Positions 17,916 to 25,307 of a stretch of 64,000 nucleotides of DNA are shown in pieces. Origin of the DNA: Campylobacter concisus (GTDB taxonomy: Bacteria; Campylobacterota; Campylobacteria; Campylobacterales; Campylobacteraceae); assembly GCF_015229955.1 (NCBI RefSeq), contig NZ_JAAKYZ010000002.1, positions 62,001 to 126,000 of the forward strand, in the 5' to 3' direction. The number at the start of each line of letters is the position of its first letter. Position 1 is the stretch's first letter. The position numbers were made by a program, and so were the translations under genes. The notes beneath the pieces are model-generated. The model made no database searches and was not told where the DNA came from. It saw nothing but the letters and a program-made list of their open reading frames with translations.

Positions 17916-18673
17916 GTGGATATTTTAGCAGAAGTTGAGAATATTATCAACACAGCCGAGAGCAAAATTTACATAGACACCATAAGGGCGACTTTTTATA
18001 AAAAGGCTATTACGCAAAAGACCCATAAAAAATTGATCTTTTAAAAAGCATAGCAAAGGCTTATGGCAAAAAATGGCAAAAGCTGCATAAGCAGACAGCC
18101 AAAGCGGTAAAAATCGAACGCAGGCACGAGTTTAAAGGTTATGAGATAGTAAATATTTATGCTCTTAGTGACTTGCCTATTTTCTACGCCACTCTAAAAA
18201 GCGCAGGCAATGAGCCACAAAAGGCTTTATTTGAAGTTTATGGACTTAGGCAATATAACAAGACACCACCACCGCGAGAGCTAATAGCGGAGCTTCTAGG
18301 CGTGATAAATAACGTTTCATCACTTGACCTTTGTTTTGATAAGGATAGCCCCTTTAACCTTGACCCTTTTTGTGATGAGGTTATTAGCTTTGAAAATACC
18401 AAGTATCTAAAAAATAACGATGTATTAAGTAGAGTGTATTTTTATGACAAGGCAAAGAAAAATAATCTAAACTTGCCTATCTACCGAGCCGAAGCCGTAG
18501 TAAGCATAAACCCTAAAAGCAAAGATAACCCCTTGCCTCTCAAGCAAAGGCTAAATTTGCAACTCCCATACGTCCTAGATGAGTTTAAATCCATACTAGA
18601 CAAGACCACTAAAGAGCAAGGCACGATCAAGCCCTACAAGTCAAAAGAGAACAAAAGAGAGCTAAGAGCATAA
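17916..18673 (+). pseudogene. Frameshifted element gene, candidate replication protein
   Basis: A GTG start at 17916 opens a frame with LAEVENIINTAESK that stops at 18042-18044. Directly after a run of six A (18027-18032) a second frame continues without stop to 18673, beginning IDLLKSIAKAYGKKWQKL. One extra A would join both parts into about 250 codons. The second part includes FEVYGLRQYNKTPPPRELIA and SLDLCFDKDSPFN. I do not recognise a named family. Its position before a hairpin-rich tract suggests a replication initiator, which is inference. The A-run may be a true mutation, a phase-variable site or a sequencing error. Confidence 0.65.
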
Positions 18674-19559
18674 GCGGATATTTGCAAGGAGGGCTTTAAA
18701 GCACCCTCGGTGAATTTCTTTGTGTAAGTGAAGTAGGCGCAATAAGTGCGCCCTCGAATTTCGCCGTAATTATACAAGCCATTTTTAAACAAATCAAGCA
18801 AAATCTATTATGATAACCAACCGAGATTTTGGCTCGTTACCTCAACGCAAGATAAAATCACTGCCCCAAATTTTAGGGTGAGCAGTGAAGCTCTTAAATA
18901 TGAGCTTTGTCCGTCCCCTTAAAATTAAGGACGCGAGCCGACCCATAAAATAGGCTATCCGCCCAACTAGCCCTAACAATGAAACCCAAACAACCCTATT
19001 ATCAAAGCTTGAGCCTTGCAAGTGAAACGTAAAAGCTACCTACGTTAAACATAGCCAGCTTTAAAAGATGACCTAGATTTAATCTACCTCATCGCTCCAC
19101 AAAAAAAGGAACGCAAAAGATAACAGCCAAAGGGGTGGATTATATCCGCCTCCATAAAAAAGGGAGCAGGTTATCACTTTTTTTGGTGAAAACCCTAGCA
19201 ATAAAAATGGATTTCACAAAAAAAATGAAAACGGCTTTTATCCTTAAGCCAAAACAGCCATTTTTTAGCTTGCTTAAGGTTTCATAAAAAAGGGTATTGC
19301 AAAGCGTTTCACTCTCTACTATTTTTTTGGCCATTTTTACCCTTTTTGTATAAGTCAAAATCAAAGCCAACACCGAGGGGCTAGAGCTTAGCAAGCAAGC
19401 CACGCACGAGCGAAAATCGCAATTTAAGAAAACGAACGTATAGTGTGCCCCTGTAAAACTACCCTACAATGACCTTTTTGTTACAAAAAATCTCCCTTTA
19501 TCCTTAAGTGAAAAAATTAATTATCAAGGGGGCTAAAAATATTTACATTAAGGTTAAAA
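18674..19559. other. Structured non-coding tract (candidate origin or RNA)
   Basis: Nearly 900 bases without a convincing gene. Hairpins follow one another: GAGGG/CCCTC near 18698-18720; GGCGCA/TGCGCC near 18740-18756; CACTGC/GCAGTG at 18859-18864 and 18882-18887; AAGCTC/GAGCTT at 18888-18893 and 18902-18907; CCTTAA/TTAAGG at 18917-18922 and 18925-18930. A 13-base word CTTAAGCCAAAAC at 19243-19255 recurs at 25386-25398. The hairpin cluster directly after the broken gene suggests a replication origin or a structured transcript. Confidence 0.5.
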
Positions 19560-19703
19560 ATGAGAAATTTTTTTACAAAAAAAGTGAGATGGGTTAATTG
19601 CAAATTTACAGAAGCAAAGATTGATTTTATAGACTACAAAGACACTTCACTTTTAAAGTATTGCTTGTCAGAGAGATTTAAAATCATGCTTGGTATAATC
19701 TAA
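19560..19703 (+). pseudogene. Truncated ribosomal protein S18 gene copy
   Basis: A 47-codon ORF whose translation carries [20 protein letters not shown] and then LSERFKIM, the core of bacterial S18 (Campylobacter S18 has [18 protein letters not shown]). The conserved C-terminal half with the RNA-binding RLTGT and KRAR parts is missing: after KIM the frame runs LGII and stops. The N-terminus is also changed. No rpsF or ssb lies beside it, so the functional rpsR must be elsewhere. It is a decayed partial duplicate in a mobile element. Confidence 0.8.
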
Positions 19704-19788
19704 AAAACCAAAAAAGGATGAACTTCTTAAAATACACGCTTTGAAGCAAAGTGAAAATTGCAATTAAGAAAATTTGATAAGGACAAAC

Positions 19789-20655
19789 TTGAAAATAGCG
19801 ATAAATGGCACGAGTGGTTTTGTTGGCTCAAATTTGTGTGAGTTTTTAGCTTCAAAAGGGCATGAAATTTTAAAAATAAAGCGTGAGATTTATGCGGATA
19901 TTTCAGCTTTGACTGAGATTTTGCAAGAGTATGATGCTCTAATAAATTTAGCTGGTGCAAACATCTCGCAAAGATGGAGTCAAAGCTATAAAAATGAGCT
20001 TTTTAATAGCCGAATTGCAAGTACGAAAAACCTTGTTTTGGCACTTTCAAAGACTTCAAAAAAGCCCAAAATTTTCATCTCAACTTCGGCGGTTGGCATT
20101 TATGAGAGCGGTTTAATACACGATGAAAGTTCGCAGAATTTTAATAAAGGATTTTTGGGAAAATTGGCGGTGGCTTGGGAAAATGAAGCGTTAAAGGCCA
20201 GTAAGCTTGGCGTGAAAACGGCGATTTTTAGGCTTGGCGTAGTGCTTGGCAGAGGGGTTGATGGCAAAACGGGCGGTGCTTTGGCCAAGATGTTGCCGAT
20301 TTTTAAGCTAGGTCTTGGCGGCGTTTTGGCAGGCGGAAAGCAGAGCTTTTCGTGGGTGCATCTGGACGATTTGCTAAAAGCTTATGAGCTTGTGCTAAAT
20401 CGTGAAATTTCAGGCATTTTTAACCTTGTTTCGCCAGAATTTGCTACCAATGAAAGCTTCACAAAGGCCCTTGCAAACACACTTAAACGCCCAGCCATTT
20501 TTAATGTCCCAAGCTTTGTTTTGCAGCTAAAATTTGGCGAAGGCTCGGCGATATTGCTTAAAGGTGCAGATGTGCGACCTGTAAATTTACTAAAACAGGG
20601 CTTTGAGTTTAAATTTGGTGATTTAAACGCTGCTTTGAGTGAAATTTTAAGCTGA
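19789..20655 (+). CDS. TIGR01777-type NAD(P)-dependent sugar epimerase family protein
   Basis: A 288-residue extended short-chain dehydrogenase fold protein. The N-terminal nucleotide motif INGTSGFVGSNL and the later ISTSAVGIY (Ser-x-x-x-Tyr region) are clear. RLGVVLGRGVDGKTGGALAKM and FSWVHLDDLLKAY are hallmarks of the TIGR01777/YfcH group, of unknown substrate. The start is TTG at 19789, set by ATAAGGACAAAC. An upstream in-frame TTG at 19774 has no good ribosome site. It has the look of an ordinary chromosomal gene, between an S18 gene fragment and a transposase remnant inside a phage-like element, and so is probably a passenger. Confidence 0.88.
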   Translation: MKIAINGTSGFVGSNLCEFLASKGHEILKIKREIYADISALTEILQEYDALINLAGANISQRWSQSYKNELFNSRIASTKNLVLALSKTSKKPKIFISTSAVGIYESGLIHDESSQNFNKGFLGKLAVAWENEALKASKLGVKTAIFRLGVVLGRGVDGKTGGALAKMLPIFKLGLGGVLAGGKQSFSWVHLDDLLKAYELVLNREISGIFNLVSPEFATNESFTKALANTLKRPAIFNVPSFVLQLKFGEGSAILLKGADVRPVNLLKQGFEFKFGDLNAALSEILS

Positions 20656-20669
20656 GATTTTTTAAAGGC

Positions 20670-20816
20670 TCAACAAAACTTAAGCAGATTTTCTCTTATC
20701 AATTTTAGTAGTTTCTGATATAAGTTTTCCTGTGTAGTTTTAGTATCATATTTAAATTCACATTCCTTTAAATGTAATAAGAAATTCTCTTTCCTTATCC
20801 CTTTAAATAGCGTAAT
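20670..20816 (-). pseudogene. C-terminal remnant of an IS1595/ISXO2-type transposase
   Basis: Minus-strand reading from about 20816 gives KITLFKGIRKENFLLHLKEC and continues with EFKYDTKTTQENLYQKLL and LKLIRENLL before a stop at 20670-20672. The block GIRKENFxLHLKECEFxY is characteristic of the end of IS1595-family (DDE, ISXO2-like) transposases. No start and no catalytic residues remain. Upstream the frame is lost at a junction near 20817. This is a dead IS end beside the epimerase gene. Confidence 0.7.
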
Positions 20817-21036
20817 TTTGAGCTGGGTGAATTAAATTCATACAGCTTTTTTAAAAGGGCGTATCTAGTTAGATCAAAAACGCCCCTAAATGTTAAAGAA
20901 TATCGTATTTTACGTAGTTAGAGCCAAGATCAAAGTTGAGCTGGGTAAGTTAGGTTTAGGTAGCTTTTAAAGGATGTCATCACAGCTGACACCCTAGGGT
21001 GCGTATATGTCACTCTATCGGTAACGCTTGTGTAAC
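20817..21036. other. Non-coding gap with diverged repeats and a GGGCGT hairpin
   Basis: Two diverged copies of a 45-base unit that starts with TTGAGCTGGGT lie near 20818 and 20935. A hairpin with arms GGGCGT (20857-20862) and ACGCCC (20880-20885) sits between them. No gene seen. Confidence 0.45.
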
Positions 21037-21084
21037 ACTTGTAACGTTACATACGTTACAAGTAACGGACGAACTCGTTACAAG
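21021..21084. repeat. GTAAC/GTTAC palindrome cluster
   Basis: Perfect 11-bp arms ACTTGTAACGT (21037-21047) and ACGTTACAAGT (21053-21063), loop TACAT. A further CGTTACAAG is at 21076-21084 and GGTAACG and TGTAACAC lie just before. The cluster sits right after the stop of the minus-strand repressor gene. Iteron, operator or partition-type site are all possible. Confidence 0.6.
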
Positions 21085-21090
21085 ATGATA

Positions 21091-21309
21091 TTAATCCTCT
21101 TTGTTTTCTACCTCATCAAATATCGCTTTTATATCATCGTATTTTTTAGCTTTAATATGGCTAGCCAAAAAAGGCTCTACCCAATAAGGGATATTTTGAG
21201 AGCTACCCCAATTATTTACAGACGAGGGCAAAACTCCAAGCAAATCAGCAAAGCCCTTTTTTGATAAATTTGCACGTTTCAATAAATCGTTAAACTCTTT
21301 TTTATCCAT
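21091..21309 (-). CDS. Small helix-turn-helix repressor-like protein
   Basis: A 72-residue protein. Residues 5-45 form a Cro/XRE-like HTH: FNDLLKRANLSKKGFADLLG then VLPSSVNNWGSSQNIPYW, with SSVNNW as recognition helix. The C-terminus is short and acidic. It is transcribed away from the operon that starts at 21451, the standard repressor position, and the shared spacer holds a consensus promoter. It probably controls that operon and itself. Confidence 0.8.
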   Translation of the reverse strand: MDKKEFNDLLKRANLSKKGFADLLGVLPSSVNNWGSSQNIPYWVEPFLASHIKAKKYDDIKAIFDEVENKED

Positions 21310-21327
21310 TTTTGCCCTTTACATAAT

Positions 21328-21397
21328 TATTTAATTAGCTAATAATAGCAAAATATCATTAAAAAAGTATATTAGAGCTTGACAAGATATTTAATTA
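21328..21397. promoter_or_regulatory. Candidate repressor operators (two TATTTAATTA copies)
   Basis: TATTTAATTA occurs at 21328-21337 and 21388-21397. One copy lies beside the repressor start and the other in the spacer of the divergent promoter, where binding would block polymerase. Confidence 0.45.
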
Positions 21398-21407
21398 AGT
21401 ATATAAT
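21379..21407 (+). promoter_or_regulatory. Consensus sigma-70 promoter of the late-half operon
   Basis: TTGACA at 21379-21384 and TATAAT at 21402-21407 are both perfect, with an optimal 17-base spacer, 44 bases before the gene at 21451. Such a full consensus is uncommon in epsilonproteobacteria and fits a promoter normally held shut by a repressor. Confidence 0.85.
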
Positions 21408-21450
21408 TAACTAAAAAAATACTTATTTACATACTTTTGAAGGAGTAAAA

Positions 21451-21816
21451 ATGTTAATCCCAACCAATTCAGACAGACCAATGTTTAAAAGGTTTCATGA
21501 GTTTGTTATCGAGCAAAATAATGGCAACACAGAGGTAGGCGAACAAACGCTTTACGATGTGGCATATTCGCTTTTTTATGAGAGCCATGCGCTAAGAAGC
21601 GAAAATGCTAGGGTTTTAATGCATAATGGCAAATTTCACGCACAAAATGTCGAGCTAGAGGAGCAAAACGAGCAATTAAAAGCCGAGATAGAGCAAAGAA
21701 ACCGAAAATTTGAGAAGCTGGCTAGTAATTACGTAGCCTTGTGCGATGAGATAGACGAGCTACAAAAAGAAAATGCAGGGTTAAAAAGTAAATTATCACT
21801 AAAGGAGCAAAAATGA
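21451..21816 (+). CDS. Coiled-coil hypothetical protein of the element
   Basis: A 121-residue protein with AAGGAG ribosome site. A globular N-terminal part (1-50) is followed by a long coiled coil (about 55-120) rich in Glu, Lys and Leu. The segment LYDVAYSLFYESHALRSEN parallels a motif in the small proteins at 16595 and 16869. No known domain. First gene after the consensus promoter, overlapping the next gene by four bases. Confidence 0.7.
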   Translation: MLIPTNSDRPMFKRFHEFVIEQNNGNTEVGEQTLYDVAYSLFYESHALRSENARVLMHNGKFHAQNVELEEQNEQLKAEIEQRNRKFEKLASNYVALCDEIDELQKENAGLKSKLSLKEQK

Positions 21817-22082
21817 AGTTAGTTTTTAACGAAATCAGTGAGAATTTTGAGTTAGGCGTTGAAATAACTTGCGTATTAAACCAAGTATCAACGCTAATGC
21901 TAGCAATAGCAAATAAACACGAGAGCATAGACGACAATGAGAGGCTAAACGCTACTTATCTACTAAGTGGCATTTTGCTCGATATTGCCTCAACGCTTGA
22001 TGATTATGCACTAAAAGACACAAAAGCGACTAAGGAGCAAGGAAATGACAGCCAAGAGATACGTAAGACTATACGAGCTTGA
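21813..22082 (+). CDS. Hypothetical protein of the element
   Basis: An 89-residue helical protein of unknown function, with CVLNQVSTLMLAIANKHES in the middle. It overlaps its neighbours by four bases upstream (ATGA) and 38 bases downstream, as in compact phage operons. No membrane segment or known motif seen. Confidence 0.6.
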   Translation: MKLVFNEISENFELGVEITCVLNQVSTLMLAIANKHESIDDNERLNATYLLSGILLDIASTLDDYALKDTKATKEQGNDSQEIRKTIRA

Positions 22083-22383
22083 AAAGGCTCGAAGCTTTGA
22101 TGAGCTAATAAGCACACTAGAGCAAAGCCAGGAAGTTAGCAAAGATGAAGCCATTTATCAAGCAGGTGCTAAAGCGTGGCTATTCGTAGATTATTACATT
22201 AACGAGCTAAGGCACGCAGAAGCACAAGTAAAGCACTTGAAAAGACAGCTTGGCCGCCTAAGCCCTGGAGATAAAAGTAAAGAGGACTTTAACAAAAATA
22301 ATCCCTTAGAAGCCAAAGGGATTTTTAAATGGCATAAGCCCTTAAAAGGTGCGAGCTTGCAAAACGATATGCAAGCAAGCTAA
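22045..22383 (+). CDS. Hypothetical protein of the element
   Basis: A 112-residue basic protein. The start at 22045 follows AAGGAGCAAGGAA, a very strong ribosome site. Residues 45-75 form a helix with INELRHAEAQVKHLKRQLG, probably a short coiled coil. Function unknown. It overlaps the preceding gene by 38 bases in another frame. Confidence 0.65.
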   Translation: MTAKRYVRLYELEKARSFDELISTLEQSQEVSKDEAIYQAGAKAWLFVDYYINELRHAEAQVKHLKRQLGRLSPGDKSKEDFNKNNPLEAKGIFKWHKPLKGASLQNDMQAS

Positions 22384-22441
22384 TCATAATCTAAAGGGGC
22401 GAGGCTAGCCCCTAACCTCATCACTCCACGAGAGTGTAAAC

Positions 22442-22478
22442 AGCCTTTTTCATAAAATACTGAAAAAATCAAAAGGCT
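22442..22478 (+). terminator. Hairpin before the 22485 gene
   Basis: AGCCTTTT at 22442-22449 pairs with AAAAGGCT at 22471-22478. It separates the first small genes from the packaging block and could attenuate or terminate transcription. Confidence 0.4.
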
Positions 22479-22484
22479 AAATCA

Positions 22485-22856
22485 ATGCTACCAAAAGAGC
22501 TTAACACACTTGAAACCTTTTTTAAAATCCTCGACAAGTTTTATCCAGACTGGGAGAAGCGAGCAGATGATTATTATTTAACCGAAATAGCCTTTTTAAT
22601 CCTAAAAGTATTTAACAGCCCTTACACGGACGAAACCATTATTAACAATTTGAGAGTTATGAAAGTGAGTAAATACGATAAAGAGCTAGCCAAAATTTAC
22701 GCTTTGCCACTAGAGGCTTACTCGTGGATTATGGCAAATAGAATGAAGCCAGACAGAGCAAAGGCGAGCGTAAAACGATATGTAAAAAACGTGATACAAA
22801 GAAACAACGAAAAGCTTTCGCAAATGCAAAAAAACGATATACAAAGGAGCAAATAA
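22485..22856 (+). CDS. Hypothetical protein before terminase genes
   Basis: A 123-residue protein of unknown function, with aromatic N-terminal half (ETFFKILDKFYPDWEKRADD) and a basic C-terminus rich in Lys, Arg and Gln. The stop overlaps the next start by one base (TAATG), so it belongs to the packaging operon. Position and size suggest a phage-type DNA-binding or packaging accessory, which is only inference. Confidence 0.65.
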   Translation: MLPKELNTLETFFKILDKFYPDWEKRADDYYLTEIAFLILKVFNSPYTDETIINNLRVMKVSKYDKELAKIYALPLEAYSWIMANRMKPDRAKASVKRYVKNVIQRNNEKLSQMQKNDIQRSK

Positions 22857-23362
22857 TGGCAAAAATAACAGACAAGATCAGAGAAAAAATATTAGCCGAT
22901 TTTCATACGGGATTTTTTTCGATTAGGCAAATAGCAGAAAGAGCAGGAGTTAGTCACGTAGCAGTCCATAAGATAGTCAAAGGATTAACACCAAAATTTA
23001 AAGAAAAAATTAACGCAGAAGTAGCCTTTAAAACGGAGTTAGCAGATGAAAATTTACAACAAATTAACAGCGTAAATGAGGTAATAAGTGAGGCTACAAA
23101 ACACCTCATCTTTTTTCAAAATGCAGCATTAACAAATCAAAAAAGAGCTAATGAAATGCTAAAAAATGCCAAAACAATAGGCGATATTGAGGCTCACAGC
23201 AGAATAACCGCTAGAAATAAAGAGACCATACTAGGCAAAGAGCCACAAACGATCATAAACAATAACAATACGCAGCAAAACCAAAAGCCAGAGCTAGATT
23301 TATCAGGGTTAAGTAATGATGAACTCGAAACACTTGACGCAATACTCTCAAAAGCAAATTAA
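22856..23362 (+). CDS. Probable terminase small subunit
   Basis: A 168-residue protein with an N-terminal helix-turn-helix (about 10-45, FFSIRQIAERAGVSHVAVHK), a long helical middle suited to oligomer formation and an Asn/Gln-rich tail. This is the layout of TerS proteins, which recognise pac or cos sites and load DNA onto TerL. It lies directly before the large subunit gene and overlaps it by 47 bases. The assignment rests on architecture and position, not on a specific family motif. Confidence 0.7.
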   Translation: MAKITDKIREKILADFHTGFFSIRQIAERAGVSHVAVHKIVKGLTPKFKEKINAEVAFKTELADENLQQINSVNEVISEATKHLIFFQNAALTNQKRANEMLKNAKTIGDIEAHSRITARNKETILGKEPQTIINNNNTQQNQKPELDLSGLSNDELETLDAILSKAN

Positions 23363-24770
23363 AGACGAGCTGGCAAGACGTAGCCTAATTCGCTTTGTAA
23401 CCGAAATCAACCCAAGCTATCAGGTCGGCTGGTTTAACAAAGAAATAGCAGATAAGCTGGAGCGATTTTATCTTAACGTAATGGATGGTAAGCAGCCACG
23501 CTTAATGATATTTGCACCGCCTAGAAGCGGTAAAAGTGAGTTATTTAGCAGGGCTTTTCCAGCGTGGGCTTTTGGCAAAAATCCAAATTTGCAAATAATA
23601 GCCAGCTCATATTCAAGCGATTTAAGCACAAGAATGAATAGGGACGTCCAGCGTATAATAATGAGCGAGCCTTACGCTGAAATTTTCCCCGAAACAAAGC
23701 TAAACTCCAAACGTGTCGTAACCGCAACCCAAAACGCCCTTAGAAATAGTGAAATATTTGAGATTGTAGGACACACGGGCGCGTATAGGAGCGCGGGCGT
23801 AGGCGGAGGTATTACGGGTATGGGAGCGGATATTTCAATTATTGATGACCCTATCAAGGACGCAGCAGAAGCAAATAGTGCAACTTTTAGGGATAGAGTG
23901 TGGGACTGGTATGTTACAACCCTTTACACAAGACTAAGCCCTAAGAGTGGCATATTATTAGGCATGACAAGGTGGCATGAGGACGATTTAGCAGGGCGAT
24001 TAATCCAAGAAGCTCAAAAAGACGGCGACAAGTGGGAGATATTATCCTTTCCAGCAATAGCCGAACACGACGAGGAGCACAGAAAAGAGGGCGAAGCATT
24101 ACACCCAGAAAGATACGATTTAAACAGACTATTAAAAATAAAAAGTGCGTTAGGCTCTTATGCGTGGAATGCTCTTTATCAACAGCACCCAAGCACTAAG
24201 GGCGGAGATATTATACAAGGGGCGTGGTTTGGTCGTTATGATGTAGCACCAAGAATTAAGCGTGTAGGTGTTTTTATGGATACGGCTCAAAAGACTGGCG
24301 AGCAAAACGATTACAGCGTTTTATTATTAGCTGGCTTAGGATATGACAACGCCATTTATTTACTAGACCTAAAGCGTGGCAAATGGGACGCAGTAGAGCT
24401 TGAAAATGCCACTAAAGATTTTTTTGCCAAGCATAAGACTACATACAGCGGACTAATGTTTTACATAGAGGACAAATCAAGCGGAACGGGGCTAATCCAA
24501 AAAATAAAACGTGAAAATAATATCCCAGTAAGAGCCGTAATACCACAAAAGGATAAATACACTAGAGTTTTAGACGTTGTAGGCTACATTGAGAGCGGAT
24601 ATGTAAATTTGCCTACTAACGGAGCGTGGGTTAGTGATTTTGTGGATGAGTGCGAGAAATTTACCGCCGATAACAGCCACTTACACGACGACCAAGTCGA
24701 TACGCTCACAATGGCAATTAGTGAGTTTAAAAATAAGCCTAGTGGGATTTGGGGGCATATTTCAGACTAA
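23316..24770 (+). CDS. Terminase large subunit TerL
   Basis: The DNA-packaging motor and nuclease, 484 residues and apparently complete. The ATPase part has Walker A APPRSGKS (residues 67-74) and Walker B SIIDDP (about 173-178). The C-terminal RNase H-like nuclease has FMDTAQKTGEQNDYSV, then YIEDKSSGTGL and the HDDQVDT acidic motif. All expected catalytic positions are present. The gene overlaps the TerS-like gene by 47 bases in another frame. No portal or capsid gene follows, which is unusual, as TerL is normally followed by a portal gene. Confidence 0.92.
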   Translation: MMNSKHLTQYSQKQIKDELARRSLIRFVTEINPSYQVGWFNKEIADKLERFYLNVMDGKQPRLMIFAPPRSGKSELFSRAFPAWAFGKNPNLQIIASSYSSDLSTRMNRDVQRIIMSEPYAEIFPETKLNSKRVVTATQNALRNSEIFEIVGHTGAYRSAGVGGGITGMGADISIIDDPIKDAAEANSATFRDRVWDWYVTTLYTRLSPKSGILLGMTRWHEDDLAGRLIQEAQKDGDKWEILSFPAIAEHDEEHRKEGEALHPERYDLNRLLKIKSALGSYAWNALYQQHPSTKGGDIIQGAWFGRYDVAPRIKRVGVFMDTAQKTGEQNDYSVLLLAGLGYDNAIYLLDLKRGKWDAVELENATKDFFAKHKTTYSGLMFYIEDKSSGTGLIQKIKRENNIPVRAVIPQKDKYTRVLDVVGYIESGYVNLPTNGAWVSDFVDECEKFTADNSHLHDDQVDTLTMAISEFKNKPSGIWGHISD

Positions 24771-24814
24771 ATTTTAACAATACAAGCTAAAATAATCAAA
24801 AGAAAGGGTTACAA

Positions 24815-25048
24815 ATGCAGACATTAACCATACAAGCAGACGAAGCACTAATAAGCCAAATAGTAGCAATAAGCAAGGCTCTAGCTAATACGACTAATCA
24901 AAAGCTAATTATCGATGATGGTTACGCAGACGAGCTAAACGCACGAGCCGATGAAGCCAAACAAGGCAAAGGGCTAATAGACGAAGCTCAAGCACGCAAG
25001 ATGATAGAGCAGATAAAAGATGGCGAATATGCACGTAAAATTTCATAA
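24815..25048 (+). CDS. Antitoxin of a ParDE/RelBE-type pair
   Basis: A 77-residue protein with AAAGGGTT ribosome site. The N-terminus (MQTLTIQADEALISQIVA) has the beta-strand/helix look of a ribbon-helix-helix or Phd-type antitoxin, and the acidic C-terminus (KMIEQIKDGEYARK) should bind the toxin. It overlaps the toxin gene by 29 bases, the usual order of antitoxin first. It may stabilise the element. Confidence 0.8.
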   Translation: MQTLTIQADEALISQIVAISKALANTTNQKLIIDDGYADELNARADEAKQGKGLIDEAQARKMIEQIKDGEYARKIS

Positions 25049-25307
25049 TCGCTTTTTTGACGAGCTTAACACAATAAAAGAGTTTATCGCAAAGGATAGC
25101 GTAAATAGAGCCAACAGTTTTGTCGATGATGTTTTTAATAAGTGCTTAGATTTAAAAGATACACCCACAGCTCATAGACTTAGCCAAAAAGTAAAAAAGA
25201 ATAATGCTAGAGATTTGATATTTAAAGGCTATGTGATACCTTACTTGATAGATGATGAGGTTATTTACATACTAGGCATTTACAAGGCTAACGAGTGGGA
25301 AGCGTGA
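25020..25307 (+). CDS. RelE/ParE-superfamily toxin
   Basis: A 95-residue toxin of the RelE/ParE fold, with the N-terminal FHNRFFDELNTIKEFIAKDS and the C-terminal strands RDLIFKGYVIPYLIDDEVIY. The ARDLIFKGYVIPYLI segment matches the core strand of ParE proteins. It would inhibit gyrase (ParE) or cut mRNA (RelE); the sequence does not decide. An alternative start is Met4 (25029). Its stop lies in a GTGAAAC/GTTTCAC hairpin (25304-25310, 25327-25333). Confidence 0.85.
   Translation: MANMHVKFHNRFFDELNTIKEFIAKDSVNRANSFVDDVFNKCLDLKDTPTAHRLSQKVKKNNARDLIFKGYVIPYLIDDEVIYILGIYKANEWEA

Noticed and set aside
19140-19403. An 87-codon minus-strand ORF in the structured tract of the element
   Set aside because: The region is hairpin-rich and part of the sequence is repeated near 25386 outside any matching frame, so the ORF is probably chance. 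It is the best candidate if a gene does exist here.
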